DNA from: Ramlibacter montanisoli
GTDB taxonomy: Bacteria > Pseudomonadota > Gammaproteobacteria > Burkholderiales > Burkholderiaceae_C
Assembly: GCF_013087525.1 (NCBI RefSeq)
Contig: NZ_JABFCS010000002.1
Span: forward strand, 1 to 64,000
Length of the DNA stretch: 64,000 nucleotides
Direction of reading: 5' to 3'
In this document: one piece after another, positions 27,955 to 37,611 of the stretch
Position numbering within the stretch: the first letter of the stretch is position 1
Layout of the letters: each line of letters starts with the position of its first letter
The notes under the pieces: model-generated
What the model was told of the DNA's origin: nothing
Seen by the model: only the letters and a program-made list of their open reading frames with translations
The model's database searches: none
Position numbers and translations under genes: made by a program

Positions 27955-30291
27955 ATGTCCGCTTCCGAAATCTCACGCGACGACACCTCGGGTTTTGCCC
28001 CGACGCAGGCGAACGAGCTGGCACTGCGCCAGCAATACCAGTTGCAGCCGGGCATGGCCCGTGCCGAGGAGGAACAGGTGGGGGACGATTCCCTCACCCT
28101 CACCGACATCGGCCGGATCATCCTCAAGCACAAGTGGACGCTCCTGCTCGTCATTGCGCTCGCCTGCGCGGTCGCCGCGATCCGCACCTTCCTCAGCACG
28201 CCGATCTACCGTTCGACCGTGATCCTGCAGATCGACCGGGCGACGCCACGCGTGGTGCGTTTCGAGAACGACCCCGAGCAGGAACGCATGGGCGGCGACG
28301 ATGCGATCTCGATGCGCACGCAGCAGGAACTGCTGAAGAGCCGCTCGCTGGCGGAGCGCGTCATCGATGAGCTGCGCCTTGACCAGTCCGCGCCCAGCGG
28401 CTCGCCGCTGCCCCTTTCGCCGACGAAAAAGCCCGACGGCGACAACGGCGAAGCCACCGCCGAAGAGAACAGCGGCGACTACCTCGACCGCCTGATCAAC
28501 GGCTACCGCAAGATGACCAGCCCGAGCGTGCGCAACAGCGAAGTGCTCGGGCGGGAAGCGGTGGTGGGCCGGTTCCTCAAGTCCCTGACCGTCGAGCCCG
28601 TGCGCAGTTCGCGCCTGGTGAAGGTGCACGTCGACAACACGGACCCCGCGCTCGCCGCCCGCATCGCCAATTCGACGGTGCAGGCCTTCATCGCCATGGG
28701 CATGGAGCGCCGCCTGGAAGCCTCCTCCTATGCCAAGAGCTTCCTGGAAGACCAGATCAAGCAGATGAAGGCCAAGCTGGAGGAATCCGAACGCCGCCTC
28801 AACAGCTACGCGCAGGCCAACCAGATCCTGACCCTGGACGACAAGACCAGCGCGATCAACCAGACCTACACCGACTTCGCCGCCGCATTGGCCAAGGCGG
28901 AACAAGAGCGCATCAAGGCCGAAGCCGTCGCCGCGGAGATGAAGCGCAATCCCGAAGCCTCCATCGCCGTCGTCGAGAACAAGACGATCCAGGCATACAA
29001 GGAGCGGCGCGCGAAGCTGCAGATCGACTACCAGGAGAACCTGCGCATCTACAAGCCGGACTTCCCGAAGATGCAGCAGATCCAGGCGCAGATCTCCGAG
29101 ATCGACACCCAGATCAAGCAGGAGATCCAGAACGTCGCCGGCAGCCTGCAGGCGCACTACGATGCCGTCGCCAAGCAGGAGTCCCTGCTGAAGGAACGCG
29201 TGAGCCAGACGCGCAAGCAGGTTCTGACGACGCAGGACCACGGCATCGACATGAACCTGCTGAAGCGGGAAGTCGACACCAACCGGCAGCTGTACGACAG
29301 CCTGCTGCAACGCTTCAAGGAACTGGGCGTCTCCGGCAACGTCGTGAGCAACAACGTGTCGGTGGTGGATGCGGCGGAGCCTTCGCTGTTCCCCTACAAG
29401 CCGAACCTGCTGGCGAACCTGCTGGCGGGCATCGTCGCCGGCATCCTGCTGGGCGCGGCCATCGTCGTCGCACTGGAAGTCATGGACGACTCCATCAAGT
29501 ACCCGGACGAAGTGGAAAGGGTGCTGGGCCTGCCGCTGCTGGGCGTCATCCCCAAGCTCAATCGCAAGCGCTCGCTGACCAACAAGCCGGTGGCGCTGGA
29601 GGTGCACGAGGATCCGCGTTCCACGCTCGCCGAGGCGTACCGCTCGGTACGCACGGCGCTGCAGTTCTCCACCGCCGAAGGCGCGCCCAAGCGCCTGGTG
29701 GTCACCAGCACCACGCGCAACGAGGGCAAGAGCACCACCTCGCTGGCGCTCGCCATCAACTTCGCGCAGATGGGACAGCGCGTGCTGCTGATCGACGGCG
29801 ACATGCGCAACCCCACGGTGCACAAGCTGCTGGGGATCCCGAACGATTTCGGCCTGTCCAACCTGCTGTCCAGCGACAACCGCGGCGACAAGATGATCAC
29901 GCCGACGTCGATCCCGAACCTGTCGGTCCTCACCGCCGGCCCGATCCCGCCCAACCCGGTGGACCTGCTGACCGGCCCCAAGCTCCTGCTGCTGCTGAAC
30001 ATCACGTCCGCTCTCGGCATCGACTACGTGATCGTCGATGCGCCGCCGATGCTGGGGCTGGCGGATTCCGTGGTCCTGGGCAACCAGCTACAGAACGTGC
30101 TGTTCGTCGTGCAGGCCAGCAGCACCCGCAAGACGCAGATCAAGAACGCGCTGCGCCGGCTGCGCCAGAGCGGCCTGGTGCCGCGCGGGGTGGTGCTCAC
30201 CCAGACGCTGCAGCACGCGCTGCCGCAAGACTACGAGTCTTACTACGGCTATGGCGCCGACCCGGCTGCCGCATTGCCACGGTCGCGCTAG
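27955..30291 (+). CDS. Wzc-type chain-length determinant / tyrosine autokinase
   Basis: This 778-residue inner-membrane protein couples polymer length control to export. A Wzz-type domain begins at TLTDIGRIILKHKWTLLL, with a first membrane helix at about 62-80. A long periplasmic coiled coil (about 250-430) and a second helix (about 485-510) follow. The cytoplasmic BY-kinase domain has Walker A TRNEGKSTTS near 588, Walker A' VLLIDGDMRNP near 609 and Walker B YVIVDAPPMLG near 685. A short tyrosine cluster ends it (DYESYYGYG), the likely autophosphorylation site. The matching CpsB-type phosphatase is encoded at 35695. Confidence 0.93.
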   Translation: MSASEISRDDTSGFAPTQANELALRQQYQLQPGMARAEEEQVGDDSLTLTDIGRIILKHKWTLLLVIALACAVAAIRTFLSTPIYRSTVILQIDRATPRVVRFENDPEQERMGGDDAISMRTQQELLKSRSLAERVIDELRLDQSAPSGSPLPLSPTKKPDGDNGEATAEENSGDYLDRLINGYRKMTSPSVRNSEVLGREAVVGRFLKSLTVEPVRSSRLVKVHVDNTDPALAARIANSTVQAFIAMGMERRLEASSYAKSFLEDQIKQMKAKLEESERRLNSYAQANQILTLDDKTSAINQTYTDFAAALAKAEQERIKAEAVAAEMKRNPEASIAVVENKTIQAYKERRAKLQIDYQENLRIYKPDFPKMQQIQAQISEIDTQIKQEIQNVAGSLQAHYDAVAKQESLLKERVSQTRKQVLTTQDHGIDMNLLKREVDTNRQLYDSLLQRFKELGVSGNVVSNNVSVVDAAEPSLFPYKPNLLANLLAGIVAGILLGAAIVVALEVMDDSIKYPDEVERVLGLPLLGVIPKLNRKRSLTNKPVALEVHEDPRSTLAEAYRSVRTALQFSTAEGAPKRLVVTSTTRNEGKSTTSLALAINFAQMGQRVLLIDGDMRNPTVHKLLGIPNDFGLSNLLSSDNRGDKMITPTSIPNLSVLTAGPIPPNPVDLLTGPKLLLLLNITSALGIDYVIVDAPPMLGLADSVVLGNQLQNVLFVVQASSTRKTQIKNALRRLRQSGLVPRGVVLTQTLQHALPQDYESYYGYGADPAAALPRSR

Positions 30292-30301
30292 CATCAGGTC
30301 G

Positions 30302-31784
30302 ATGAAGGAAGACGAAGCGACGACGAGTCCCTCTGCCGCGACACTGCAAGCTGCCCTGCTCGACTACTACAGCGCACCGGGCAAGTACCAGCTCAGCCTG
30401 CGGCAGCCGGCCACCTTGTTCGCCTCGATCCGGGAAATCCTCCAGATCGCTGCCGGACGCGGGGGCGTGCCCAGGCTTCCGACGGCACCCTGCGGGAGGC
30501 AGCTTCCTTCTTCATCCGGGCCGCGTTGCTCTATCCCGGGGCCGATCACTACGCGGTCATGGGCTTCGGCTTCGGCACCGAGACCAGCGACCTGAAGGAG
30601 CGCTACCGGCTCCTGATGCGCCTGATCCACCCCGACTTCGCCCAGGCAGGTGCGGCAGCCTGGCCGGCGGACGCCGCGATGCGGGTGAACCGCGCCAACG
30701 AGGTTCTTTCCTCGCCCACGCTGCGGCGCGAGTACGAGGAGCAGCTGGCGAACCTGAAGCAGCAGCGCCCCGCCGGCGTCGCCAAGGCGGCGAGCCACGC
30801 GCCCGCCGCGGCAGTGCGCAGGCAGCAGGAGCCGCGCCTGCAGGTCGGCAAGCGGGCGGCCTGGGCGCTGGGCATCACGCTCACCGGCATGGCTGTCCTC
30901 ATGCTCATGCCACGCCAGGAGCCCGATCACCTCGTGCAACGCAAGACGGCGGCACCCGCCACCGTCCCCCGCGACCTGCCCCGCGCCCAGGAGCCCTTGG
31001 CCTTGCCGCCTGCGCCCACGCGCATTGCCGAGCTCCCGGTCCTGCCCGCGGTCGCCGAGCGGGCGCCCGCGCAGGCGCCGGTGCCGGCGCCGGCACCGGC
31101 ACCGGCCGCGCAGTGGGATCGGCTCGGGCAGCTTCCATCAGCCCCGCCACAAGCCCAGGCGGCGCCACGGCCGGTGGCGCCAGTGGCCGCTCGTACCGCC
31201 CCCGCTGCGCCGTCCCCACCCGCGGCCTTACCCATGGCGGCCGCACCCGCCAGGCCTCCGCAGGAGGCGCCGGCGACAGTGCCGCCGCCCCTGCCTGCGC
31301 CGCTTCCTTCCCCGGTGGTCGCCGCCATCGCGGTGGCTCCGGTGGCGAGCCCGCCACCCGCAGCCGCCCCGGTCGCCAGCGCGCCTCCGGTCGCAAGGGC
31401 CGCGCCGGCCGTGGCACCTCCCATCCCCAGTCCCACCCTCAGCGACGCCCAGCCCCTGCTCACGCAGCTGCTGCAGATGCTGGAGACCGGCAGCGGCGAC
31501 CAGCTCCTGCGGCTGCTGGAGGCCGACGCCCGCCAGTCGCCGGGCGCACAGGCGCTGTCGCGCAACTTCGAGCAGCTGGTGAAAGGTGCGCGTCCGGTGC
31601 ACCTTTCACAGGTGGAGTTCAAGGGCGAGCCGCGTGATGGCGTCCTGCTCGTCACCGGCCGCATCCGGCTGCACGCGGGGAGACGACCATCGGCTCCCAC
31701 GGGCAACGGTTCCTGCTGCGCGCCGAATTCGCCTCCCGTGGCGGCAAGGTGATGCTGACGAACCTCAGCGGCGCGCCGGACTGA
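30302..31784 (+). CDS. Membrane-anchored J-domain protein in the polysaccharide locus (two frameshifts)
   Basis: The intact protein would have about 494 residues. A J domain (DnaJ-type Hsp70 co-chaperone) lies near residues 80-145 with the invariant HPD in RLIHPDFAQ and the closing helix ANEVLSSPTLRREYEEQL. One membrane helix lies near 190-205 (ALGITLTGMAVLMLM). A very long proline/alanine-rich linker (about 210-380) follows, and a small folded C-terminal domain ends RAEFASRGGKVMLTNLSGAPD. One base is missing near 30470 and one near 31682. It begins ten bases after the Wzc-type gene. It may recruit DnaK to the exporter or sense periplasmic polymer through its C-terminal domain (inference). 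Confidence 0.75.
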
Positions 31785-31785
31785 G

Positions 31786-32956
31786 ATGCCGCTTCCCCCT
31801 TCCAGGCGCTGGATTCTCGGCATCGTGGCCGCCGCCGCCGCCGTGGGCGTGTTCCTCGCGGGAATGACGGTCCACCTGCGCCGCGCCTGCACGGAACTGG
31901 ACACGCCCTACCTGCCGCTGTGCGCCGATCCCTCGAAAGAGCCGGAGGCCGTGCGCGAGGGACTGCGCGCGCGCATCGCCCGCAATCCCGGCGACTCGTA
32001 TGCCTGGACCAAGCTGCTGGTGGCGGAACCCCGGGAGCGCAGCGACAGCGTGCTGCAGGGCGCCGCGCTGGCGGCGCCCAACGACCCCTGGTCGCCCGCT
32101 GGCGTGCCGCGCAGGCGCTGAAGAACGGCCAGCTGCCCGAAGGCATCGCGCTGCTGGTGGCCATCCTGCAGATCCGCAACTCGTCGGAGTCAGCCCGCGT
32201 GCTGGCGCAGATCGCGGCCACGCCGGACGGCATCAACTTCCTGCGTCCGCACCTCAAGCCCGGGACCACGTGGCTGCCGAAGGTGCTCGCCGCCGGAAAC
32301 GCTCTGAAACTGCCCCCGGGCAACGCGCTGCCGCTGGTCGCCGAGGCGGTGAAAAAGGGGCGCTGAGCGACGAAGCCAGGCACCAGTACATGCGCTCGCT
32401 GAAGGCCGGCGGCCAGTGGCTGGATGCCTACGGCCTCTGGCTGGCGCAGCACAAGGAGTCGGTCCCGCTGCTGTACAACGGCAGCTTCGACCAGGCCATC
32501 GAGCAGGATGGCTTCGACTGGGAATTCAGCCGCGCGCCGCGCAGCCGCGCGGGCGTGATGGTCGAGCAGGAGGTGATGGCGCGCCGCGGGATGGTGCTGG
32601 GCCTGGATTTCACCGGCCGCAGTTTCACCGCCCCCATCGTGCGCCAGTACCTGTTCGCGGCGCCGGGCGCCTACCGCCTGCGCGGCGAATACATGGCTTC
32701 CAAGCTCCGGTCGGAGTCCGGGTTGACCTGGTCCGTGGTCTGCACATCCGGGCGCAAGGCAGTGCTGGTGCGGTCGCGGCCGATCCAGGACACCGGCGGC
32801 GTGTGGCAGCCGCTGGAAGCCGAATTCACGGTGCCGTCCGACTGTGGGGTGGTGGCCAGCCTGCAACTGGAACCGGCCGCGCAATTCGAGGCGGCGACCG
32901 GAATAAAGGGGCGCGTCGCATTTGACGGATTCAACCTCGCGCGTACTTCGAATTGA
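31786..32956 (+). CDS. Membrane-anchored protein with lectin-like C-terminal domain (two frameshifts)
   Basis: The intact protein would have about 390 residues. It has an N-terminal membrane helix (residues 9-27), a helical repeat-like region (ARIARNPGDSYAWTKLLV, GIALLVAILQIRNSSESARV) resembling degenerate TPRs, and a C-terminal beta-rich domain. That domain begins LLYNGSFDQAIEQDGFDWEF, a pattern seen in jelly-roll carbohydrate-binding domains of polysaccharide loci. One base is missing near 32097 and one near 32358. It starts one base after the J-domain gene. A role in polymer binding or export is inferred from fold pattern and position only. Confidence 0.65.
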
Positions 32957-32991
32957 GGGCAGCAATTCGATCCCGTCGAAATCCTGCGTGA

Positions 32992-32997
32992 TATAGT
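32992..32997 (+). promoter_or_regulatory. Putative -10 element of FecR-like gene 1
   Basis: TATAGT lies 36 bases before the ATG. The same hexamer is kept at a similar distance in the second copy although surrounding bases have diverged, which supports function. No good -35 box is seen. Confidence 0.45.
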
Positions 32998-33032
32998 TCT
33001 CGCTCGCCACGCAATCCCGGGGAGCAACCAAG

Positions 33033-33491
33033 ATGACGACCAAAAAGCTGCTACTCGCCCTGTCCGCCCTGATCGGTGCTTCCGCCTTCGCGCAAGCACC
33101 CCTGGGCACCGTTTCCAACGTCCAGGGCGTGGTCACCGCCACGCAAGGCGCCACCGGCGTGTCGGTCGCGCCCGGCACCGCCATCCAGAACGGCATGCGC
33201 TTCGTGACCACGTCCAATGGGTCCGTGACGCTTCGCCTGAACAACGGCTGCACGGTCACCGTTCCGCCCGCGCATGGCGTCACCGTGCTGCAGAACATGA
33301 CGTGCCCGCAGCTGACCGCCGCGGTGCAGCCCGTGGTGCCGGTGGCCGCCGCATCCCCGGCCTTCGCGCCGAATCCCTCCCTCGTGAACGGCCTGGTCGC
33401 CGTCGGCGCCGCGATCATCGCGGTCGGCGTCATTCGGGAACTCACGGACGACGATGATGCCGCGGCGCCGCCGCCGCTGAGCGCACAGTAA
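33033..33491 (+). CDS. Secreted FecR-like protein, copy 1
   Basis: This 152-residue protein has a signal peptide (1-21, ending SAFA before QAPLGTV). A small beta domain resembling FecR-type repeats follows (GTVSNVQGVVTATQGATGV, GMRFVTTSNGSVTLRLNNGC). It contains two cysteines that could form a disulfide (in NNGCTV and NMTCPQ). The C-terminal part has a hydrophobic stretch (LVNGLVAVGAAIIAVGVI) and an acidic tail DDDD. It is probably periplasmic or anchored by its C-terminus. The role is unknown; position suggests a structural part of the polysaccharide machinery or matrix. Confidence 0.75.
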   Translation: MTTKKLLLALSALIGASAFAQAPLGTVSNVQGVVTATQGATGVSVAPGTAIQNGMRFVTTSNGSVTLRLNNGCTVTVPPAHGVTVLQNMTCPQLTAAVQPVVPVAAASPAFAPNPSLVNGLVAVGAAIIAVGVIRELTDDDDAAAPPPLSAQ

Positions 33492-33818
33492 ATCTGGCAG
33501 GAGGCCGCCCGGGCGGCCGATCCAACGGGGCCCATCGGCCCCGTTGCCGTTCCTGCGCTTTCCTGACGACCCGGGCCCTGCACATCCGGCCGCGAAGCAA
33601 TGATCCTGCGGCCCCCGGTCCACGGCACCACCCGACCGTGACGCCGTGACCAGCGGCCGGTGGAAACTGCCGCGCAATTCGCCGCCTCAACCCTGAATTA
33701 AGGTCGCGTTGCATTCGACGGTTCCGGCGCCCGCAGCCGAAATTCGCTTCGGTAAAACCACCCGCCCGCAAAAAGCCGGTGCTATAGTGGCCCGGTCATT
33801 CATTCCGGGAGCAACCAA
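33492..33818. other. 327-base gap holding hairpins and a gene remnant
   Basis: Two perfect palindromes follow the FecR-like stop: GGCCGCCC/GGGCGGCC at 33503-33518 and a GGGGCCCATCGGCCCC core at 33524-33545. Neither has a T run. From 33655 to about 33745 lies a decayed copy of the last 90 bases of the upstream lectin-like gene (32868-32956). From about 33783 the promoter-like TATAGT of the second copy appears. Confidence 0.7.
33655..33745 (+). pseudogene. Decayed 3' remnant of the lectin-like gene
   Basis: The stretch containing GCCGCGCAATTCG and GCGTTGCATTCGACGG aligns with the end of the lectin-like gene (GCCGCGCAATTCG, GCGTCGCATTTGACGG) but carries indels and stops. It marks the left end of the second duplication unit. 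Confidence 0.7.
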
Positions 33819-34276
33819 ATGACACCAAAGAAACTGCTACTCGCCCTGTCCGCCCTGATCGGTGCTTCCGCCTTCGCGCAGGCACCTTTGGGCACCGTTT
33901 CCAACGTCCAGGGCGTGGTCACCGCCACGCAAGGCGCCACCGGCGTGTCGGTCGCGCCCGGCACCGCCATCCAGAACGGCATGCGCTTCGTGACCACGTC
34001 CATGGGTCCGTGACGCTTCGCCTGAACAACGGCTGCACGGTCACCGTTCCGCCCGCGCATGGCGTCACGGTGCTGCAAACCATGACTTGCCAGCAGCTGA
34101 CCGCCGCGGTGCAGCCCGTTGTGCCGGTGGCTGCCGCCTCGCCCTCGTTCGCGCCGAACCCGGGCCTGGTCAATGGCCTCATCGCCGTCGGCGCCGCCGC
34201 CGTCGCGATCGGCGTCGTTCGCGCGTTGACGGACGATGATGACGTCTTCGTGCCGCCGCCACTCAGCGCACAGTGA
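33819..34276 (+). CDS. Secreted FecR-like protein, copy 2 (frameshifted)
   Basis: This is a near-identical paralogue of the gene at 33033. The first 60 residues differ at one position, and the C-terminal third is moderately diverged (PNPGLVNGLIAVGAAAVAIGVVRALTDDDD). One A is missing near 34002: the sequence reads TCCATGGG where copy 1 has TCCAATGGG. This ends the written frame at TSMGP. The downstream frame continues to a stop in the equivalent place, with the divergence of a maintained gene, so the break is probably a sequencing error. The stop overlaps the start of the ligase-like gene. Confidence 0.7.
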
Positions 34277-35702
34277 GTTCGCAAGAGGTCGTCGCTGCGA
34301 CCGATGAAACGGGGCCCATCGGCCCCGTCGCTGTTTCTGCGTTCCTGTTCCTCGTGGCCGCCTCGCCCCTCATGCGCGGAGGGAACAGGCACGTGGCGCT
34401 GATCGTGCTCGAAGGCGCTGCCCTGGCCTTCCTGGCCGCGTCGCTGGTCCGGGCGCACCGGAGCGGCAGCCGCATCACGGTGCGCGGCTTCCTGCTTGCC
34501 TTCCTGCTCGCCAGCCCGTTGTGGCTGGCGCTCGTGTACCTGCTTCCGCTCCCCGCAGCGCTGTGGGCTGGTGCGCCCGGCCGCGCCATCTATCCCGAGG
34601 TGCTGGCCGCGGCGGGGATAGCCACGCCCTCCTTCCTGCCCCTGTCGCTGGTGCCCGATGCGACGGCAGCGTCCCTGTTCGCGGGCATTCCCATCGTGGC
34701 CGCATTCGTTGCCGGCCACTGGATGCGGCTGCGCCAGCTGAAACTCGTGCTGGGCGTCCTGGCGGGCGTCGCCATCCTGCAGGTGATCATGGGCCTGCTG
34801 CAGGTCGCGGGGGCGCGAGTTCCTCACTGTACTTCGGTGGCATCGGCGGCCGGCCCTTCGGCACCTTCGCGAATCCCAACCACTTCGCGAACTACGTGGC
34901 GATGGGCCTCGCGGTGTACATATGGCTCGCCTGGACCAGCGTCTCGCAGCGCCCCGTGCTCGGCATGCACCATCGCTCCTGGCAGGCGCGCAGGCTGGCG
35001 CTGTGGGCCGCGGGCGGCATGCTGCTGGCCATCGGCATCCTGATGTCGCGCTCGCGCGGCGCGGCGCTCGCAGGGCTTCCTGCAGCGATGTGCGCCTTGG
35101 CGGTTACAGCATCGGCGGCATCGAAATCGCGGCAATGGCGCACGACACTGATCGCGACAGGCATTGCGCTCGGGCTGGCCATGGCCATGGTCGGCTTCGA
35201 CTCCGTGGTGACTCGCTTCCAGCTGGAGACCATGGCGGGCGATGCTTCCTTCCGGACCCTGCTCGCCTCCAGCACTCTGGACGGCGCCGCTGCCTTCTGG
35301 CCCTGGGGCGCGGGCTGGGGAACGTATGGAGCGGTGTATCCGCGCTTCCAGCCGGCCACGGTGGACGGAACGGCCGGCCACGCGCACCACGACTACGCGC
35401 AGCTCCTGTTCGAAGGCGGCATCTTCTCGGTGCTGCTGATGGCGACCTTCGCCTGGCTGGCCATCACGCGCGCGGTCCAGCTCGTGCGTACCGCGCTGCG
35501 CGGCCGCCGCCTGCGCCGCTCCGAGATGGCCGCCGCCATCTGCGGCCTGGGCCTGCTCGGCTTCTTGCTTCACTCGTTCGTTGAGTTCAACATGCACATC
35601 CCGGCAAACGCCATCGCGGCGGCGCTGCTGGCGGGCGCCTTCCTGCGCCCGCTCAAGAGCGAAAGCGACGGCGACGGCGACGAGGAGCACAACGGTGATT
35701 GA
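34273..35702 (+). CDS. O-antigen ligase / Wzy-family membrane protein (frameshifted)
   Basis: This polytopic membrane protein has about 476 residues and roughly eleven hydrophobic segments. A large loop carries the family signature GRPFGTFANPNHFANY near residue 195 and, later, GWGTYGAVYPRF and the HDYAQLLFEGG motif typical of Wzy_C / O-antigen ligase proteins. It would polymerise glycan repeat units or ligate them to an acceptor. One base is missing in the G run at 34809-34813. The GTG at 34273 overlaps the previous stop, but the first 12 codons lie in duplicated sequence including a palindrome, so a later start such as the ATG at 34371 is possible. Confidence 0.8.
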
Positions 35703-36495
35703 CCTGCATTGCCACATCCTGCCCGGCATCGACGACGGTTCGCGCAGCCTGGAGATGTCGCTGGAGATGGCGCGCATGGCCGTGGACGACGGCATCACGA
35801 TGACCGCGTGCACGCCCCACATCTACCCGGGGCTGTACATGAACGACACGGCGGGCATCGAGGCCGAGCGTGACAAGCTGCAGCAATCGCTCGACGAGAA
35901 CGGCATCCCCCTGAAGCTCACGATCGGTGCCGACGTGCACCTCGTTCCCGGCCTCCTGGACGGCCTGCGCACGGGCATCGTGCCCTGCCTGCACCACACG
36001 CGCTACCTGTTGCTGGAGCCCTCGCACCACGTCGCGCCGCCCCGCTTCCAGGACTCGGTGTTCCAGCTCGTGGCTGCCGGCTACGTGCCCGTGATCACCC
36101 ACCCGGAGCGACTGACCTGGGTCGAGGACCACTACCCGGTGTTCGCGGACCTCGTGCGGCAGGGTGCCTGGATGCAGATCACCGCCGCCTCGCTGACCGG
36201 AGTCTTCGGCGCCCGCGCCAAGTACTGGGGCGAACGTTTCCTCAACGACGGCCTGACGCACATCATCGCCACCGATGCCCACTCCAACGGCCGGCGCTCG
36301 CCCATCATGTCCAAGGCACGCCAGATTGCGGAGCGCGCGCTGGGTCGCGAAGAGGCCGAGCTGCTGGTGCGCGGCCGCCAGGAATACATGCTGCGCAACG
36401 AACTGCCGTCCGCCGTGCCTCCCCTGCCGGAGGTCGAGCGCAAGCGCGGCGGCGGTGGCGGCTGGTGGAAGGGCCTGTTCGGCGCCCGCGGCTAG
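35695..36495 (+). CDS. CpsB/YwqE-type tyrosine-protein phosphatase (PHP domain)
   Basis: This 266-residue metal-dependent phosphatase removes phosphate from the tyrosine tail of Wzc-type kinases and so cycles the exporter. PHP-domain metal ligands are clear: IDLHCHILPGIDDG at residues 2-15, CTPHIYPG near 40, the central VITHPERL near 127 and IIATDAHSNGRR near 191. It has a glycine-rich, tryptophan-containing tail. The GTG start overlaps the ligase-like gene end by eight bases. Its partner kinase is encoded at 27955, which supports a complete regulatory pair in one locus. Confidence 0.9.
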   Translation: MIDLHCHILPGIDDGSRSLEMSLEMARMAVDDGITMTACTPHIYPGLYMNDTAGIEAERDKLQQSLDENGIPLKLTIGADVHLVPGLLDGLRTGIVPCLHHTRYLLLEPSHHVAPPRFQDSVFQLVAAGYVPVITHPERLTWVEDHYPVFADLVRQGAWMQITAASLTGVFGARAKYWGERFLNDGLTHIIATDAHSNGRRSPIMSKARQIAERALGREEAELLVRGRQEYMLRNELPSAVPPLPEVERKRGGGGGWWKGLFGARG

Positions 36496-36537
36496 CACCC
36501 CGCGCACGGGTGCCTCCGCCTTGCGACAATGCCGGGC

Positions 36538-37539
36538 ATGAAACGCCGACACCTCCTCCTCTCCTCCCTGGGCGCGGCCGCGGCCGCCGCCTCTCCCGCC
36601 GCCTGGTCGCAGGCGCGGCCGATCCGGATCATCGTTCCCTATGCCGCCGGCGGCCCCATCGACGTCACCGCGCGTGTGCTCGCCGAGCGGGTGAAGGACT
36701 CGCTGGGCACCGTGATCATCGAGAACCGCCCGGGCGGCGGCGGCAACATCGGCGCCGACGCGGTGGCGAAAGCGGCACCCGACGGCACCACGATCGGCAT
36801 TTCCGCCGTGGCCACGCACGCGATCAACCCGTGGCTGTTCTCGAAGATGCCCTATGACCCGGTGAAGGACTTCGCACCCATCACGCAGATGGTCCGCGTG
36901 CCAAACGTGCTCGTGATGAACGCCGATACGGCCGCGCGCCTGAAGATCGACTCGCTGCGCGACCTGATCGCCTATGCCAAGGCCAATCCGGCGAAACTGA
37001 ACTACGGCAGCGGCGGTAATGGCAGCGCCGGCCACCTCGCGGGCGAGATGTTCAAGCGCGATGCCGGCATCTTCGCGGTGCACATTCCCTACAACGGCGG
37101 CAACCCGGCGCAGCTGGCGCTGCTCTCGGGCCAGGTGGACTTCAACTTCGACAACCTGGCGACCGCGGCGCCGAACATCCGCTCCGGCAAGCTGAAGGCA
37201 CTGGCGGTGACCACCCTGGCACGTTCGCCCAACCTGCCGGAAGTGCCGACTGTCGCCGACACCCTGCGGGGCTTCGCGATCGACACCTGGTGGGGCCTGG
37301 TGGCGCCGGCGGGCACCCCGCGCGACGTGGTCCAGAAGTTGAACCAGGCCTTCGTGGCGGCGCTGAATTCGCCGGAAGCGAAGACCCGCTTCTCCGGCCT
37401 GATGGCGGAGCCCGTGGCCACGACGCCGGACGAATTCGGCAGCTTCATGCGCGCCGAACTCGCCAAATACGAAAAAGTTGTGAAGGGTTCGGGCGCCAAG
37501 TCGATTAAGGCAGAGCCGGGCCTCCTACAGGCCTCGTGA
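36538..37539 (+). CDS. Bug-family tripartite tricarboxylate transporter binding protein
   Basis: This 333-residue periplasmic solute receptor is of the Bug type, which is hugely expanded in Burkholderiales. It has a twin-arginine-like signal (MKRRHLLLSSLGAAAAAASP). Family motifs are RIIVPYAAGGPIDVTARV near residue 31, IENRPGGGGNIGADAVA near 61 and LNYGSGGNGSAGHLAGE near 158. It binds a carboxylate, identity unknown. No TctA/TctB membrane genes are adjacent, as is common for orphan Bug receptors. An in-frame ATG three codons earlier is an alternative start. Confidence 0.9.
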   Translation: MKRRHLLLSSLGAAAAAASPAAWSQARPIRIIVPYAAGGPIDVTARVLAERVKDSLGTVIIENRPGGGGNIGADAVAKAAPDGTTIGISAVATHAINPWLFSKMPYDPVKDFAPITQMVRVPNVLVMNADTAARLKIDSLRDLIAYAKANPAKLNYGSGGNGSAGHLAGEMFKRDAGIFAVHIPYNGGNPAQLALLSGQVDFNFDNLATAAPNIRSGKLKALAVTTLARSPNLPEVPTVADTLRGFAIDTWWGLVAPAGTPRDVVQKLNQAFVAALNSPEAKTRFSGLMAEPVATTPDEFGSFMRAELAKYEKVVKGSGAKSIKAEPGLLQAS

Positions 37540-37611
37540 GACTTGTCCTACACGCCCCGGATGAGCCGCGGCGGCACAGTGGCTTTCCAAGCACAACGTG
37601 AGGAGCCCGCA

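Larger units (their letters stand above)
32868..33654 (+). repeat. Tandem duplication, unit 1 (about 0.79 kb)
   Basis: This unit runs from the last 90 bases of the lectin-like gene through the first FecR-like gene and past its stop to the palindrome at 33524. It is repeated with a 784-787 base offset at 33655-34440. The coding core is nearly identical; the flanks have diverged. Confidence 0.8.

Noticed and set aside
31025..31420. Repetitive Pro/Ala-coding stretch considered as a DNA repeat array or CRISPR-like element
   Set aside because: There is no regular repeat-spacer period. It is low-complexity coding sequence for the linker of the J-domain protein.
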